Source of the DNA: Cavia porcellus
Taxonomy: Eukaryota > Chordata > Mammalia > Rodentia > Caviidae
NCBI RefSeq assembly: GCF_034190915.1
Contig: NW_026947486.1
Coordinates: forward strand, 103,771,312 to 103,835,311
Direction of reading: 5' to 3'
DNA length: 64,000 nt
In this document: piece after piece, positions 1 to 11,613 of the stretch
Layout: every line of letters begins with the position of its first letter
How positions within the stretch are numbered: the stretch's first letter is position 1
The notes under the pieces: model-generated
What the model saw: only the letters and a program-made list of their open reading frames with translations
Told to the model about the DNA's origin: nothing
Databases searched by the model: none
Translations under genes and position numbers: made by a program

Positions 1-663
1 AATAAATAACTATCATCTTGGATGAAAAGCCTTTGTAAAAATGTTTTTTAAGTGCTTGAAATATTCTTTTGAAGAAAGGCACATGGCTTAAGGGTTAATT
101 GGTAAAGCAGACACTACGGACCTGTACCTATATTATTCCTCCGGCAAAAAAATATCAAAATTGGGAGCTAAGTTGCTCAAAATTGGGTCAATTTAGTAGC
201 TCTCACCTTTCCTTCTGGCCCTCTTGCTCCCACTGAATCAGCAGTTTTTCAGCTATATCTTCTGCTTTCTGCTTGATGTCTTCCTTCATGCTATCTCTTC
301 CTTCTGGATCTCCTTCTCTCTCCATTGTCATCCATCCAAGTCCCCGCCCATTCTTCTGGGATGGCTGAGGTATCACAAAATGTACCGAGCTTTAATTGGT
401 TTGGCTTAGTCTTCTACTAGTCTCTAAGTTTCCTGGAGTCAGAACCCATTTTCACATAGCTGTAGGTGGTCCTCAATCAACAAGCACCGTGGCTGGGATG
501 GAAATGTTACTCAGAAGCATGCACTCAGGTGCGAGTGCCTAGCATGTATGCCACTGGGTTTGCAGGGTCAGGGAAACAGCTCCGGCTTCCTAGGTACTCA
601 TGAGGAACAGATATATTCACATACTCTTTCAGTATGAGTTAGCAAGTAATATGACAGAGTCAT
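1..663. other. No recognised feature
   Basis: AT-rich sequence. Short open frames on both strands have no recognisable domain and look like chance frames. No repeat family is recognised with confidence. Confidence 0.5.
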
Positions 664-868
664 GTTGTGATTTGGATCTAAAATATCCCCTCCAAATCTC
701 ATGCGTGTGGAAGGTGATTGGCATATGGCGGCAAGAATTGCTGAGAGGAGGTTGGGACTGGTTGAAGGGCCAGCCCTTGGAGCCAGCCATAGACTGAAAC
801 TTTGAACCAAAATAAACTTCATTTCCTAAAATTGCAGGTATTTCACCCCAGCAATGGGAAAGTGTTTA
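664..868 (+). repeat. MaLR-like LTR fragment
   Basis: Reads like the 5' and 3' parts of a mammalian MaLR LTR. The opening resembles the family's 'gtgatttggat...cccctccaaa' start. The end holds an AATAAA signal near 810, followed by the usual 'ggtatttcaccccagcaatgg' type ending. The middle is shortened. The call is by recalled family resemblance only. Confidence 0.55.
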
Positions 869-1122
869 AGTCAGTCATGGAACAGGGCAGTATAGAAGCA
901 CAGAGTTGGGGTTCAACAAGGATGAAGGCCTAGACTCCAACGAACAGTCTTGATCAGAAAACATTACACTCAAATTTGTAATTTCAAGGTTAAGCTATTC
1001 AAGAAGGTGCCAATATCTAGGATGTGACCATGAGAGCTGAGTAGGCCAAGGACTATATATAGGATGTGGGATGATTTCTCTATCCGTCCAGTGGTGCCAG
1101 GAATTGAGGCAGCATGGATGCC

Positions 1123-1600
1123 TGTGCTAATTAGCTTTGTGTCACTGTAACAAAATATCTGAGAGAAACAAGCTAATGAACAACAGCTTTATTTTGGCTC
1201 ACAGTTCTGAGGCTTCACCCATAGTCAGCTGGCTCCATTGCTGACCGGCCTGTGGCATAGATGTCATGGTAGAAGACTGCAGTTGAAGAAACCTGTTCAT
1301 GTCACCACACCAGGAAGCAGGAAAAATAAGAAAGACCCAAAGAGAGGAAGGGGCTGGGACCAGTTGTAGTCACACCAAAGTCACACCTCTGTAGTCTACT
1401 CCTTCCCTTAGGCCCCACCTCTTGTTTCTAATAGCTCTCAAGAAACCCATCACATTATACATATATCAATGGATCACGCCACTTATGAAGTTAGAGCCCT
1501 AACAATTACCCTGTCATTTCCCAAAAAGCCCATCAGCAGTCAAACCTTCAACACAATGAACCTTTTGGGAGGGAGGGCATGTTGGAGCTGAACCATGACA
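1123..1600 (-). repeat. MaLR-like solo LTR, antisense
   Basis: 478 bp that on the minus strand begins TGTCATGG and ends AGCACA. It carries 'gtgagccaaaataaa' (polyadenylation signal) and the typical MaLR ending 'agatattttgttacagtgac'. No flanking internal retroviral sequence is present, so it is a solo LTR. The flanking five bases (atgcc/gtgca) match poorly as a target duplication, consistent with age. Confidence 0.7.
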
Positions 1601-2298
1601 GTGCAAGTAGCAAGATTCCTCAGTCCCCAGTGAATGAAGAGAAATGTTCAGGAGAGAGGTAGATGGTTACCCTGGGAAGCAGAAAAAAGATAGCATTTCT
1701 AGATGGTGTGGACCTGGCAGGCAGGGGGCTTCTCACGAAGCTGGAGCAATGGGCCTAGAGGAGCAATGCACCCTGAAGAGCAATGAGGAGGCAGGTAGGA
1801 GTGGGCTGGTTCCCCAAGCTCTGCTACCCTCCCACTTCAGAACCCAATGGGTGTAGATCAAGCATCTTTAGCAGAGAGAGCTGCATGCCAAGCCTTGTTG
1901 CCTTCAAAGAGGCCTTGTTAGGGCAGGAAGTGGAAGATGCCCTGTGAAAACACTGAGGGGATAGAGGTGCTTATTTACACACTGAGTGGATATGGATGAA
2001 GCTGATTAAACAGGAGAGCAGGAAGGGGTCTTAACTATAACCTAGTGCACCTTTATAATTTTACATTCAAATGTCCTTGAGGCTGAAGGAAGCATAAGCT
2101 TTTTCCCTTGGCCTTCCTTAACCGAATCTTTAAAAATTTGCAGCAGTAATTTTAATACATATAACAGTTTCTCAGTGTGCTTGAAGCACATGAATCACTC
2201 CCAATTTGTTCTGTGTGTCTTTTCATACTACAGTGTTTCTAACACAATAAGCCAACAAAAACATACATAGAGGACGTTTTGACATTAAGAACCTTGTA
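1601..2298. other. No recognised feature
   Basis: Unique-looking sequence. A 70-codon plus-strand frame at 1644-1856 has no recognisable domain and is not called a gene. Confidence 0.5.
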
Positions 2299-2445
2299 TA
2301 TGAGCTGGGAGGCAGTCATGGTGCTTGTGCCCAGTCTCAGCTACTAGGAAAGCTCAGGAGGAAGGATTGCTTGAGTGCTAGAGCTGGAGGGCACACTGGG
2401 CAACCTCACTAGGTTGGACCCCATCTTAGAGACACATTTCATCCT
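2299..2445 (+). repeat. 7SL-derived (B1/Alu-like) SINE, diverged
   Basis: The order of segments 'ctgggaggcagtcatggtgc', 'agctactagg...ctcaggagga', 'ggattgcttgag' and 'ctgggcaacctcact' matches a 7SL-derived SINE monomer on the plus strand. It is strongly diverged and has no clear tail. Confidence 0.6.
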
Positions 2446-2708
2446 TCATTGTATGTGTTCAATCTCTCAGTAGCATTTGAAACTGACAACTCTTTCTTCT
2501 TCAAATATGTTCTATCATTGTCCTCTATGATACTACAGTCCCCTGGTTTCAATTGCTCATTCCTTAAAAAGATCCTTTCTCTACTTGGCTCTTAAGCATT
2601 GAGATTTATCAAGGCATTGTTCTCTATATTCTTGTCACTTTATTCTATTTTATCTCTCTGTTCCTCTTCCTACCCCCTGCTTCTTCTTCCTTTTAATTCT
2701 CTTAATAT

Positions 2709-2857
2709 TTCTTCTCCTTCCTCTTCCTCCTCCTCGTATTCCTGCTCCTCTATTCTTCCTCTCCTTCTTCCTCCACTTCTCCTTCTCCTCCTCCTTCTTC
2801 TTCCTCTTCCTCTTCTTCCTTTTCTTCTTTTTCTTCTCCCCACTCTCTCCCTCCACA
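2709..2857 (+). repeat. Polypyrimidine (CTT/TCC)-rich tract
   Basis: About 150 bp of almost pure C/T with CTT, TCC and CCT triplets. It produces spurious Ser/Leu-rich (plus strand) and Lys/Arg/Glu-rich (minus strand) open frames that are not genes. Confidence 0.9.
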
Positions 2858-3284
2858 CTTTTCCCATACCTTTACACCCAGATTTCTACTCTGAGCTCTA
2901 AACTCTCATTTGCAGCTCAACATGTCTATGTCTCAAGACCTCTCAAGTTCAGCTGGCTTGAGGGTATACTCCGGATGGCTCCTCTCAACTGTCTCTTCCT
3001 TGGGGCTTTCTGATCAGGGCTTTATAGTGGTCTTTTCCACGGTGTCAACAAGAAACCCAAGTCACCCTCAACATTTCCCTGTCTCTCGAACTCGACAGCA
3101 ATTTCACCAACATGTCACCTCAGAAATATCTCTCAAGTTCATGTACCTGTCTCCTTTCCCATTAATACTACCTTCAGCCAACTGGGGCAGTCAGTTTTGT
3201 TTGGTAACCCCATTTTATCAAATTTTTGATTCTGGGTCTCATGCATACTAAGCACCTGGTCTACCAGCAAGCTTCACAGTGCTT
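2858..3284. other. No recognised feature
   Basis: Unique-looking sequence. The 113-codon frame at 2910-3251 has no recognisable domain. Confidence 0.45.
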
Positions 3285-4680
3285 GATAACATCTTTATTC
3301 AGATTTAATTCACATACCATAAATCTACCCAGTTAAAGTATGCAATTGAAGACTGTTGTGTGTGTATTCACACGGCTGTGCAGCCCTCACCACTGTCTAA
3401 TCACTTTAGGACCTTTTCATCAGCCCAGAGGAAACCTTTAAACTTTTAACATCTCTCCACATTCTTCCCTACTCACTTCACACCCAACCATAAGCAACCA
3501 TCAGTATTTCTGTCTCTGTAGAGTCTATCTTTGTAGATTCTTTGTGACATTTTATGTAAATGGGATCATGCAATATACAGGATTTTTTTTCCTAACGTGA
3601 AATTTTGGGATTGATCTGTTATATCTTGTAAGAGTGCTTTTATGGCTGAGTAGCACTTCATTGAGACATTATATCCTATTTGCTTATCTAGCAACATAAC
3701 ATGTCAGTATACCAAGGTTCTTTCTATTTTCTCATTTTTATGAGTAATACTGCTATGGACATTCATGGTCAATTTTTTTTTATTGGCTTATACTGTGTAT
3801 TCACTTGACAGTGGGAATGCTGAGTCATATGGTAGTTCTACATTTAATTTTTTGAGGGACTGTCCAAGTTTTTCCTAAAGCATCTGTACAATTTTGCATT
3901 TTCATCAGCAGTGTATGATGTTGGTTCCTCCATATCCTTGCCAAGACTTGTCTCCTGACTGTCTCATTCTAGTCATGCTAGCTGATGTGAAGTGGTTGTT
4001 CTTATTGTTTTTGTTTTGTTTTGGTACCAGGGATTGAACTCACAATGTTGCACTTTCCAGGCAGACATTTAGGCTACTGAGCTAAATCCCTGGCCCCTAG
4101 AAGTGGTTGTTCTTTGTTTTGCTTTTCAGTTCCTGAATGATTGTGTCAAGCATCTCTTCATGTATTTATTGGCCATTCATATACATTTTTTGAGAAATAT
4201 ATTTTTAGCTCTTTTTCTCATTTTAAAATTGGAATTGTTGCTCAATTTTTGAGTTATGATTTCCTTGTGTATTTTGGGTGCAAGTCTTTTATCGGAAGTA
4301 TGTTTTACAATTGTCTCCCTCCACGTCATAGGTTGTCTTTTAGCTCTCTTTGTAATGTCCTTCAAAGGGCAAATACTTGAAGTTCTGATGCTGACGTCCA
4401 CTATATTTTTTTATTTTGTTGGCTTGTGTATTTGGTGACACAGATAGGAAACTGTTGCCCAGTGTACAGCCATGAATATGTACACCTATATTTTCTTCTA
4501 GGTATTTTATAGTTTTAGCTCTTACATGTACATATTTGATTCATTTTGAGATAATATTTATATATGATAGTAAGCAGAAATCCAACTTCATTTTTTTTTT
4601 TTTTTTGCATGTGGAAACAGCTGTCCAAGCACTGTTTTTCAAGAAGTCTATTCTTATTGACTTGTCTGGGCACCCCAGTT
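3285..4680 (-). mobile_element. Ancient L1 3' end, antisense
   Basis: The plus strand reads as the reverse complement of an old mammalian L1 3' end. First come 3'-UTR-like blocks ('attcacataccataaatct', 'gtgcagccctcaccactgtc'). Then comes the ORF2 C-terminal region ('gagtcatatggtagttctac', 'agcagtgtatgatgttgg'), running to about 4680 ('gacttgtctgggcacc'). Coding capacity is lost through many changes. An ID SINE sits inside at 4004-4099. Confidence 0.75.
4004..4099 (-). repeat. ID-type (tRNA-Ala) SINE
   Basis: Minus-strand tRNA-like SINE. 'ggtaccagggattgaactcac' is the reverse complement of the B-box arm and 'gagctaaatccctggcccc' that of the A-box arm. A 15-bp target duplication 'gaagtggttgttctt' lies at 3989-4003 and 4100-4114, which proves retrotransposition into the ancient L1. 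Confidence 0.9.
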
Positions 4681-6886
4681 GCAAATTAAAAAACCTTAAA
4701 TGTGAGAGTCATTTTAGATTCTTGGTGGTTGTTTCTGAGCCACTTTGTATAGGAAGAAGCATAAATTCCAAACTTTTGATTCCAGTCAACAAATATTTCA
4801 CATATATAGAAAGGAAGACAAGCCATTTTAGTGCGGCTTAGCACTTAAAACTAGGAAAAGTCTAATTTTTTGAACTTGTGCTTCTTTCTTATAGAATAGG
4901 AAAGCATTCAAAGTCTGTCATTACTGAAGGCCCAAATTTAGAAAGTTATGGCTATGATATTGCTATTCTCAAAGGAAGACATCACACAGAGCAGTTTTGC
5001 AAAATGTTGTGAAATTGAGTGCTATGGAAACAGGACACCACCCGATTCCCCTTTGGAACACATGAGGTAATCATTTGAATTATACCTTTGCAAAGGCATG
5101 TTAGAATGTATTTCTTAGATTGCTGTTTGAAATAGTGATTAACATGACCCTTTTGAGGGAGGTTTGATCTGCTTGTCAGCTGCCTGGAAACACAACAGGC
5201 TCTAAAAGAGGATTCATTATACAAGCAATACAACCAAAAAAGCATGGTACATCAGCAAAGGGAAGACAGATTTTGTTTTCTCCTGGTGTGTCTCACATAC
5301 CCATTAATCGAGATGGCATTTGCAGGGGCAAATCCCATTTCCCCTTTCAGGACCTCTCTGGCTGGCATGTGATGAAAGCATTAGACTTGATGCCACTTGG
5401 ATGGTCATGTTTTGCTGATCACCATTCACGACAAGTGGAAGAGACAAAAGAAAAGGTGTAGCAGTCCACCAGGTACTAATGGAAGGGAAATTCGCTCATT
5501 TAAAACACTTTCAAATGTTATTTTCAAAAAATAGCAAAATGTGTTACTTTCCTTTTATTCATATATGTTTTTAGATTGGACGCTGGCCTTTTTTTTTTTT
5601 TAACGATCTACAGAGCTAATCCACTTGGATTTGGAAAGTATCACTTGCTCTTTTCATGAAATCCCTGTACTGTTCTCAGCAGTGCAATAATAAACATAAT
5701 GGACAGAAGCTTCTGCTCTCCCGGAGCTTACATCCTACTGAAAATGTGCTAATTGGATGGATTCTATAACATAAATATAAATTACTAATATATCTGATAT
5801 GATGATGAGAAAACTAGAGGCTGGCTGCTTCCATGTTAAGTTGCTTTAAGCAAAGTCTTCTAAAGACATTTAGTCTAGGGATTGAAAATGGTACAATAAA
5901 ATCTAACAGCAGAATACAGCCTTTTCAAGATTTAGAATCAAGAACCTGGGAAAAAACAATTTGGTGAAGACAAAGAGAACTAGTCTCTGGGAATCACGAG
6001 GGAGCTGACCAGAAAAATAGAAACTACAGAGAAACTAGAGAAGCTGGGCACAACACGGAAAAAGGAATGAAGCAGTCTGCAAAGCAAACCCTGGCTGCCG
6101 GGGAAGGGGATGGATCTCCACCTCCACTAACATGGATTAAACCCTGAGATGGTGGGCAGTTCCAAAGAGAAACAGTAGACCTGGACAGCAGTACTGGCCC
6201 CAAGAAAGGACCAGGGTTACTGTAAACTGCAAAACCAGTATGGGGTTTTCTCTGAAAGTGTCTACTTCTACATGATAGGCTAGAGTTTGAAAAGAAATCC
6301 TCTGCAGCACTTGGCATGTATGAGTGTTTAATCAGGAGTTATTCCGGGGAGGGACAGTTTAAGATTGAGCCGCAGAACAAATGTACTTGGGAGTTTCTGG
6401 GGATACCCTGCCACACTTACTGTGTGGAAGATGGTCACAAAAGACAGCTGCAAAGAGGGAGCAAGCTAGATACAGAACCTCTGAGAAGTTTAAACTCAGG
6501 CTTGGAAAGAGACCAGGGTCCTGCTGTCTCTGGTAAGCAGCCAAACAAGATACATGTGGCTTTCAGAGAGGGCTGGGTCTAAAAATTCTGGCAGTAAGTC
6601 AAGCACACTGCTTGACACCCCCACCCTCAGCTGATTGTATCCAACACTGAGATCAGTGGTCTGTTTCATTTCCCCATCTGCCAATGTATTCAGGGATATG
6701 TGTTGACTTATAGAGTCACCACAGCCTGGGGTATACAGACAGAGGGGCCTCTGAAGCAGGGAGGATACTTCACAAATCCATAAGCCATAAAGCTAAGACA
6801 GAGAAAATCATGATTTGGGGTGCATAGAAGGATGTGGAAACTGGGAAGTATCAAAATGACTACAACCTAGAGTGGACACCAGAGAC
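4681..6886. other. No gene recognised
   Basis: Mainly unique-looking sequence with a short T-run near 5590. The piece at about 5640-5800 ('ctcccggagcttacatcctac') weakly resembles an ancient mammalian interspersed repeat that I cannot name. The small frames here (for example 6316-6582 plus) carry no recognisable domain. Confidence 0.45.
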
Positions 6887-6966
6887 CTGTGATGGTGAAC
6901 CTTTTGGAGCTTTGAATGATACAAACAGCCTGCTGTGGCATGTGTGCCATAGGTTTGCCACCACTG
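6887..6966 (+). mobile_element. Mini hAT-like element (MITE), copy 1
   Basis: 80 bp with imperfect terminal inverted repeats. The left end reads CTGTGATGGTGAACCT; the right end, reverse complemented, reads CAGTGGTGGCAAACCT. It is closely similar in sequence and length to the copy at 14101-14181. Flanking 8-mers ccagagac and cttaaacc agree only partly. The hAT assignment is inferred from the CA-G ends and 8-bp duplications. Confidence 0.5.
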
Positions 6967-7099
6967 CCTTAAACCAATCATAGCCAGCAGGAAAGATGGA
7001 GTAGGACTCAGCATTTGCACACATCAATGTGGATGAGGAAACAAAATAGGTCTTAGTAGTGACTCACTATCCCTCCTCTGTACCTAGTGGGTTCCATTA

Positions 7100-8657
7100 C
7101 TGCGGACTTTGGCAACAAACCACTCATCCAAAATAAGGAATGTTTTTAGACTCATTTTCCTTTTTCTTCATTGACATTTGGGTTTCTTTATTTTTGCTTC
7201 TTATGTTTTTATTCTTTATTGTGCTCTGTTTTTTTCTTCTTCTTTATTCTTTTGTGATATTTTATTGAATTCTACTAATTTTCCTTTACTCTTACTTTCT
7301 CTCCTTCTCATCTTTGTTTTCTTATTTTTTTAAATGTTACTTTATTCACTTCCCCCTTCCCAAGCTCCTTCAACTTTACTTGAATTACTAGTAAGCTTTA
7401 CTCATCTTTAAATACACAGTTCACTCAGTATGCTATTATTGTTTTTTTGTCTTTTTTGTTTTTTCGGTACCAGAGATCGAACTCACAAACACACTTGCAA
7501 GGCAGGTGCTTATGCCCCTGTGCTAAATCCCCAGCCCCTAGTATGCTATTATTGCTAGATTGTTTTCAATTGTTAATGGTGGTATAGCTGCTGCATTTAC
7601 TGGGTTCTATATGTGAATATTGGATTAGTATTTGTGAATTTATTGTAATTATAGATCCCTTTTAAATTTTTAAAAGAGGTATAGTGGTAGCTTCTACAAA
7701 TTTAATGGTAGATCAATATTGTTTGTCTTTGACATCGTTATTGTTGCTGTTTTTATTGTTATTGCTGGGGTGGCATAGTTATTTCCATTGATTGCTTTTT
7801 ATTATATGCTAATATCTGATTTATCTTTGTCCCATCAACATTACTGTGCCTGATTTCTGGAGAACTGGGTTCTGAATCAATTACACTGCACCCTCCCTCC
7901 TCAAATTAATGGAGGTAGTTTGATCTTGGGACACACATAAGGGTTAATAGTTACTCAAGCTCAAAGCACATAATTGGAAAGCAGACACTAACTAAAGAGA
8001 TCTCCATATTAGCAACGAAGCCTACCCACCATAGTCAACCCACAACTCTCAATGCACACACACACACAACACAAACATGAAAAACAAATCAAAATACATC
8101 CCAAACTCCCAACTCCTCCAAAACTGATCCATGGGGTACGGATGTGGAAAAAATCAAAAGCCAAATAGCATACTAAAAGAAATTGATAAAATAGGAAATA
8201 AGAAAACAGATCAATAAGGTGCTCAGTAAGTTCAAAAATTGATACAATTACACAGTTAACAGACTTAATAGACAAAATGAGCAGTGAGCTTAAGAAGATG
8301 CTAATAAAAAGTTAGCTGAATTAAACAAAATCATACAAAACATGAATGACCAGGTATACAAGAATTAGTGCCCATGAAAAAATTTCAAAACAAAACAAAG
8401 CAAAACTGGAGGTAAAAATCATTATTGAAAATATGGACACAAAAGTGATTAATATGAGGACAGTGTGTTGGAACTAGAAGATAGGCTAATGCCATATACT
8501 CACACAGACCTTAAAAACCAAAAGAAAACATGAAAAATTGATCTATCAGCTGCTAGATGATGCCCAGGGTACTAACTTAAGATTAACTGGAATTGGTAAA
8601 AAATCAGAAGGTAAAACAAATAGCAAAAAACCTGTTTACAGAAATAATACCTGAGAG
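7100..8657 (+). mobile_element. Old L1, 5' part (interrupted)
   Basis: Decayed L1 5' region and start of ORF1. It is AT-rich and shares a layout with 33961-34900, including the block 'ctccatattagcaacgaag' near 8003 against 'ctcaatattagcaataaag' near 34541. The last bases before 8657 belong to ORF1 ('tttacagaaataatacc'). The element continues at 13110 after the HAL1-like insertion. It has no open frame of useful length. The exact 5' limit is uncertain. Confidence 0.5.
7442..7539 (-). repeat. ID-type SINE with clear target duplication
   Basis: Minus-strand ID SINE with a T-rich head that is the reverse-complemented tail. A 15-bp target duplication 'agtatgctattattg' lies at 7427-7441 and 7540-7554, with no mismatch, so the copy is fairly young. 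Confidence 0.92.
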
Positions 8658-8671
8658 ACTTCTGGGAGAAA

Positions 8672-9816
8672 ATGGCAGATACATAACAGCAGCTACGGAT
8701 GCTCTCTGAGACAGCCAGCATAGAATCCAGAAATGGTGTGGTGTGAGGAGTCCTAAGCAAGGGGAAATACACACTGCCAATACAGGAACGAACTAAGCTG
8801 AGAAAAACCAACTGGAAAAGCAATCCCGGTGCTATAACCGGAACAGATACAATCTTGGTGTGGAAGCTGGAACCCATGCCTGTGGAAATCGCGATTTGAA
8901 TTTTCTGCCGATACTGCTGCGTCTGAATCGACACAGCAGGGAGAGAGAAGCGTGAAAGCTCTGAGAGTGGGAATTGGCGAATGGAGTTGAGAGCAGGACT
9001 GGCGGGGAGCCCTGCATCGACCTGCAGTGAGTGAGAGGGATGGGGACCCTTCCATAGACAAGGAGGCTCCAACAGAGGACATTCTGGGACCTGGCAGACT
9101 AGCCAGAACAGGACGCTGCAGTGATGTTAGTCGCATATTCCCCTCTCAAGCGGGATTGGTGGGGAGCGCTTGGCCTGGGTAAAGCCGTGGAATAAGATCC
9201 AGTAGGCTAGCCCAAACCAGATCCCTGCCCCTGGCAGTGCACCCTAATGTAGTGAAGCCTTCAGCAGGTTGACTGACCTGGAGGGGTGGGCCCAGCAGAG
9301 GCTGTCCAGGTCTGTGTCTCCCTAGTACACTGCAGTGGGTGGGAACACCTAGCCGGCACAATTCAAACAAACTGTAACTGACAAAGAAAGAAACTGGGCA
9401 TCCTATATACTCTTGTATGGAAGGAACAAAAAGTATGGGAAGAGGGAGCAACAAGAAAGGGTCCTCAGTCCCCAATCCAGAGAACACTGATCCAGGAAAG
9501 GTAAATGCAAAGGAGAATGAGGACAGAAAACATACAATATCAGACATGGCACCAATAGACATAAAGTGATATCTCCAGAGCCTGATAGATGAGTTCAAAA
9601 GTGAAGTATTTAAAGAAGTAAAGCAAGATATAAGTAGAATAGTTAGAGAAATGCTAAGTACCGCCAAAAAAAAAAAAAAAACAGATAGTGGAATGAAAGA
9701 ACAGAAAAAAAGGGGAGAATTGTTTGATGGAGAAAATAAGAGAAAACATAGAATACATGAAGCAGGTTCAAAGAGATTACCAGGAAACTAAAAACTCTAT
9801 TGAAAGCTGGCATAAC
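8672..9816 (+). repeat. 5' unit 1 of the HAL1-like element
   Basis: First copy of a tandem duplication. It runs from 'atggcagatacataacagcag' in the 5' UTR to 'gctggcataaca' within ORF1. The ORF1 start in this copy carries an in-frame TGA after 'ATAGACATAAAG' (about 9567). An A-run at 9666-9681 disrupts it further. Confidence 0.75.
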
Positions 9817-9830
9817 AAGTCTGAAAGCAT

Positions 9831-10915
9831 ATGGCGGATAGATAGCAGCAGCTTTGGAGGCTCTCTGAGAAACCGCTCTTGAAATCCAGGAATGGTGCCG
9901 GGCAGGAAGTCCTAGGCAAGGGGGGATATTCTTTGCTGACCCAGGAATGAACTAAATTAAGAGAAACCAACTGGAAACACAATTCCGGTGATACAGCAAG
10001 AACAGATAAGGTCTCAGCATGGAAGCCAGACCCCATGCCACTGGAAACTGTGATTTGAATTTCCTGCAGCTGCTGCTGCTTCCCAGTTGGCACAGCGGGG
10101 AGAGAGGTGCGAAGGCTCTGAGAGTGGGAAGCATTAAATGGAGTTGGGAGTGGGACTGGCCAGGTGCCCTGCATCGACCTGCAGTGAGTGAGTGAATTGG
10201 GACCCTTCCATAGAGAAGGAGGCTTCAACGGAGGACATACACAGACCAGGCAGACTTCAAGGAACGAGATGCTGCAGTGACTTCAGTCACATATCCCCCT
10301 CTCAAGTGGGATTGGTGGGGAGTGGCTGGCCTGTGAGACGCCGCTGGCTGAGACCCAGTAGGCTAGCCCAACCCAGGTCCCAGTGCCTGGAGGTGCACCC
10401 TAGCAGTGAAGCCTTTGGTAGATTGACCTGGAGGGGCAGGCCCGGCATAGACTGCCCAGGTCTGTGTCTTCCTGGTGCACTGCAGTGGGTGGGAACAACT
10501 AGCCAGCACAATTCAAACAGACTGTGGCCAACAGGGAAGGAAACTGGGCCTCTTATATATGCTTATATATAAGGAACAAAGAATATGGGAAGAGGGAGCA
10601 AAAAGAAAGAGTCCTCGGCCCCCAATCCTGAGAAACATGCAATAGGAGACACGGCACCAATAGACATAAAGCACTATCTCTAGAGCCTCATAGACGAGTT
10701 CAGGAATGAAGTTATTAATGACCTGAAGCAAGATATAAGCAGAATAGTTAGAGAAATGCTAAGCACGCCCGAGAAAAAACAGATGGTGGAATGGAAGAAC
10801 AGAAAAAAGGGGGAGAATTGTTTGATGGAGAAAATAGAGAAAACATAGAATACGTGAAGCAGGTTCAAAGAGATTACCAGGAAACTAAAAACTCTATCAA
10901 AAGCTGGCATAACAG
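9831..10915 (+). repeat. 5' unit 2 of the HAL1-like element
   Basis: Second copy of the unit at 8672-9816. It starts 'atggcggatagatagcagcag' and runs past 'gctggcataaca' into the rest of ORF1. It lacks about 60 bp near 10620 that unit 1 has, the stretch encoding the acidic segment before 'APIDIK'. Offsets are 1159 bp at the start and 1097 bp at the end. Confidence 0.75.
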
Positions 10916-11613
10916 CTTGAAAGAAACTAAGGATAGATTATCTGAGCTGGAGGGCAGATTTGTAATATGGGAGCATGAAATGAAAAACTTCTTAAAAATA
11001 ACAAAAAAAAAAAAATAAAAACCAAACAACAACAATACAAAAGCTAGAAGACGGTAAGAGGATCTATAATTTAAGAATTAAGAACATAAGAGAAGAAGTG
11101 GGGACACAAACAAATGGACTAAAAAAGCTATTCACAGAAATAATCCAAGAGAATTTCTCTAATTTAGCAAAAGGTAAAGATACTCAGATGTATGAGGCAT
11201 ACAGGATTCCAGCCACCTACAACCCAAACAGAGCTACACCCAGGCATATAATAATCAAAATTCCAGGAATTCAATATAAGAACAGAATATTAAAAGCCGT
11301 CAGAGACAAGAAACAGATCACTTACAAGGGAACACCCATCAGAATTACAGCAGATTTCTTGGCACAAACCATCAAATCACGAAGAGCGTGGGGGAAAATA
11401 ATTCAAACTTTGAAAGATAGTAATCTCCAGCCACGATTGATATACCCTGCACAACTGTCCCTAGAAATTGATGGAAAAACAAGGTGCTTCCAGGATAAAG
11501 AGGAACTAGGGGAATTTGCAACCACCAGTTCAACTCTACAGAGAATACTGCAGGATAGTCTAAAAAAGGAAAATACCAAGATTCCAGAAACAGTGGCAGG
11601 GAGGCCACAATGA
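10574..11613 (+). pseudogene. L1-type ORF1 of HAL1-like element, broken
   Basis: Encodes an L1 ORF1p-like RNA-binding protein in pieces. A worn N-terminal stretch (about 10574-10790) holds 'APIDIKHYL' followed by a stop. A coiled-coil-like segment lies at 10791-11018 ('KQVQRDYQETKNSIK', 'RLSELEGRF'). The RRM/C-terminal part is at 11098-11613 ('YRIPATYNPNRATPRHIIIK', '[15 protein letters not shown]', 'SRRAWGKI', '[20 protein letters not shown]'). The C-terminal piece is intact for 171 codons and ends at TGA. Stops and an A-run at 11009-11018 separate the pieces. L1 ORF1p normally forms trimers that coat the element RNA; this copy cannot make a full protein. Confidence 0.8.

Noticed and set aside
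2599..2901. 100-codon Ser/Leu-rich plus-strand frame
   Set aside because: Translation of a polypyrimidine simple repeat; no domain and strongly skewed composition.
8572..10228. Several overlapping minus-strand frames of 120-173 codons
   Set aside because: Antisense shadows of the GC-richer 5' UTR/ORF1 units of the HAL1-like element; no domain.
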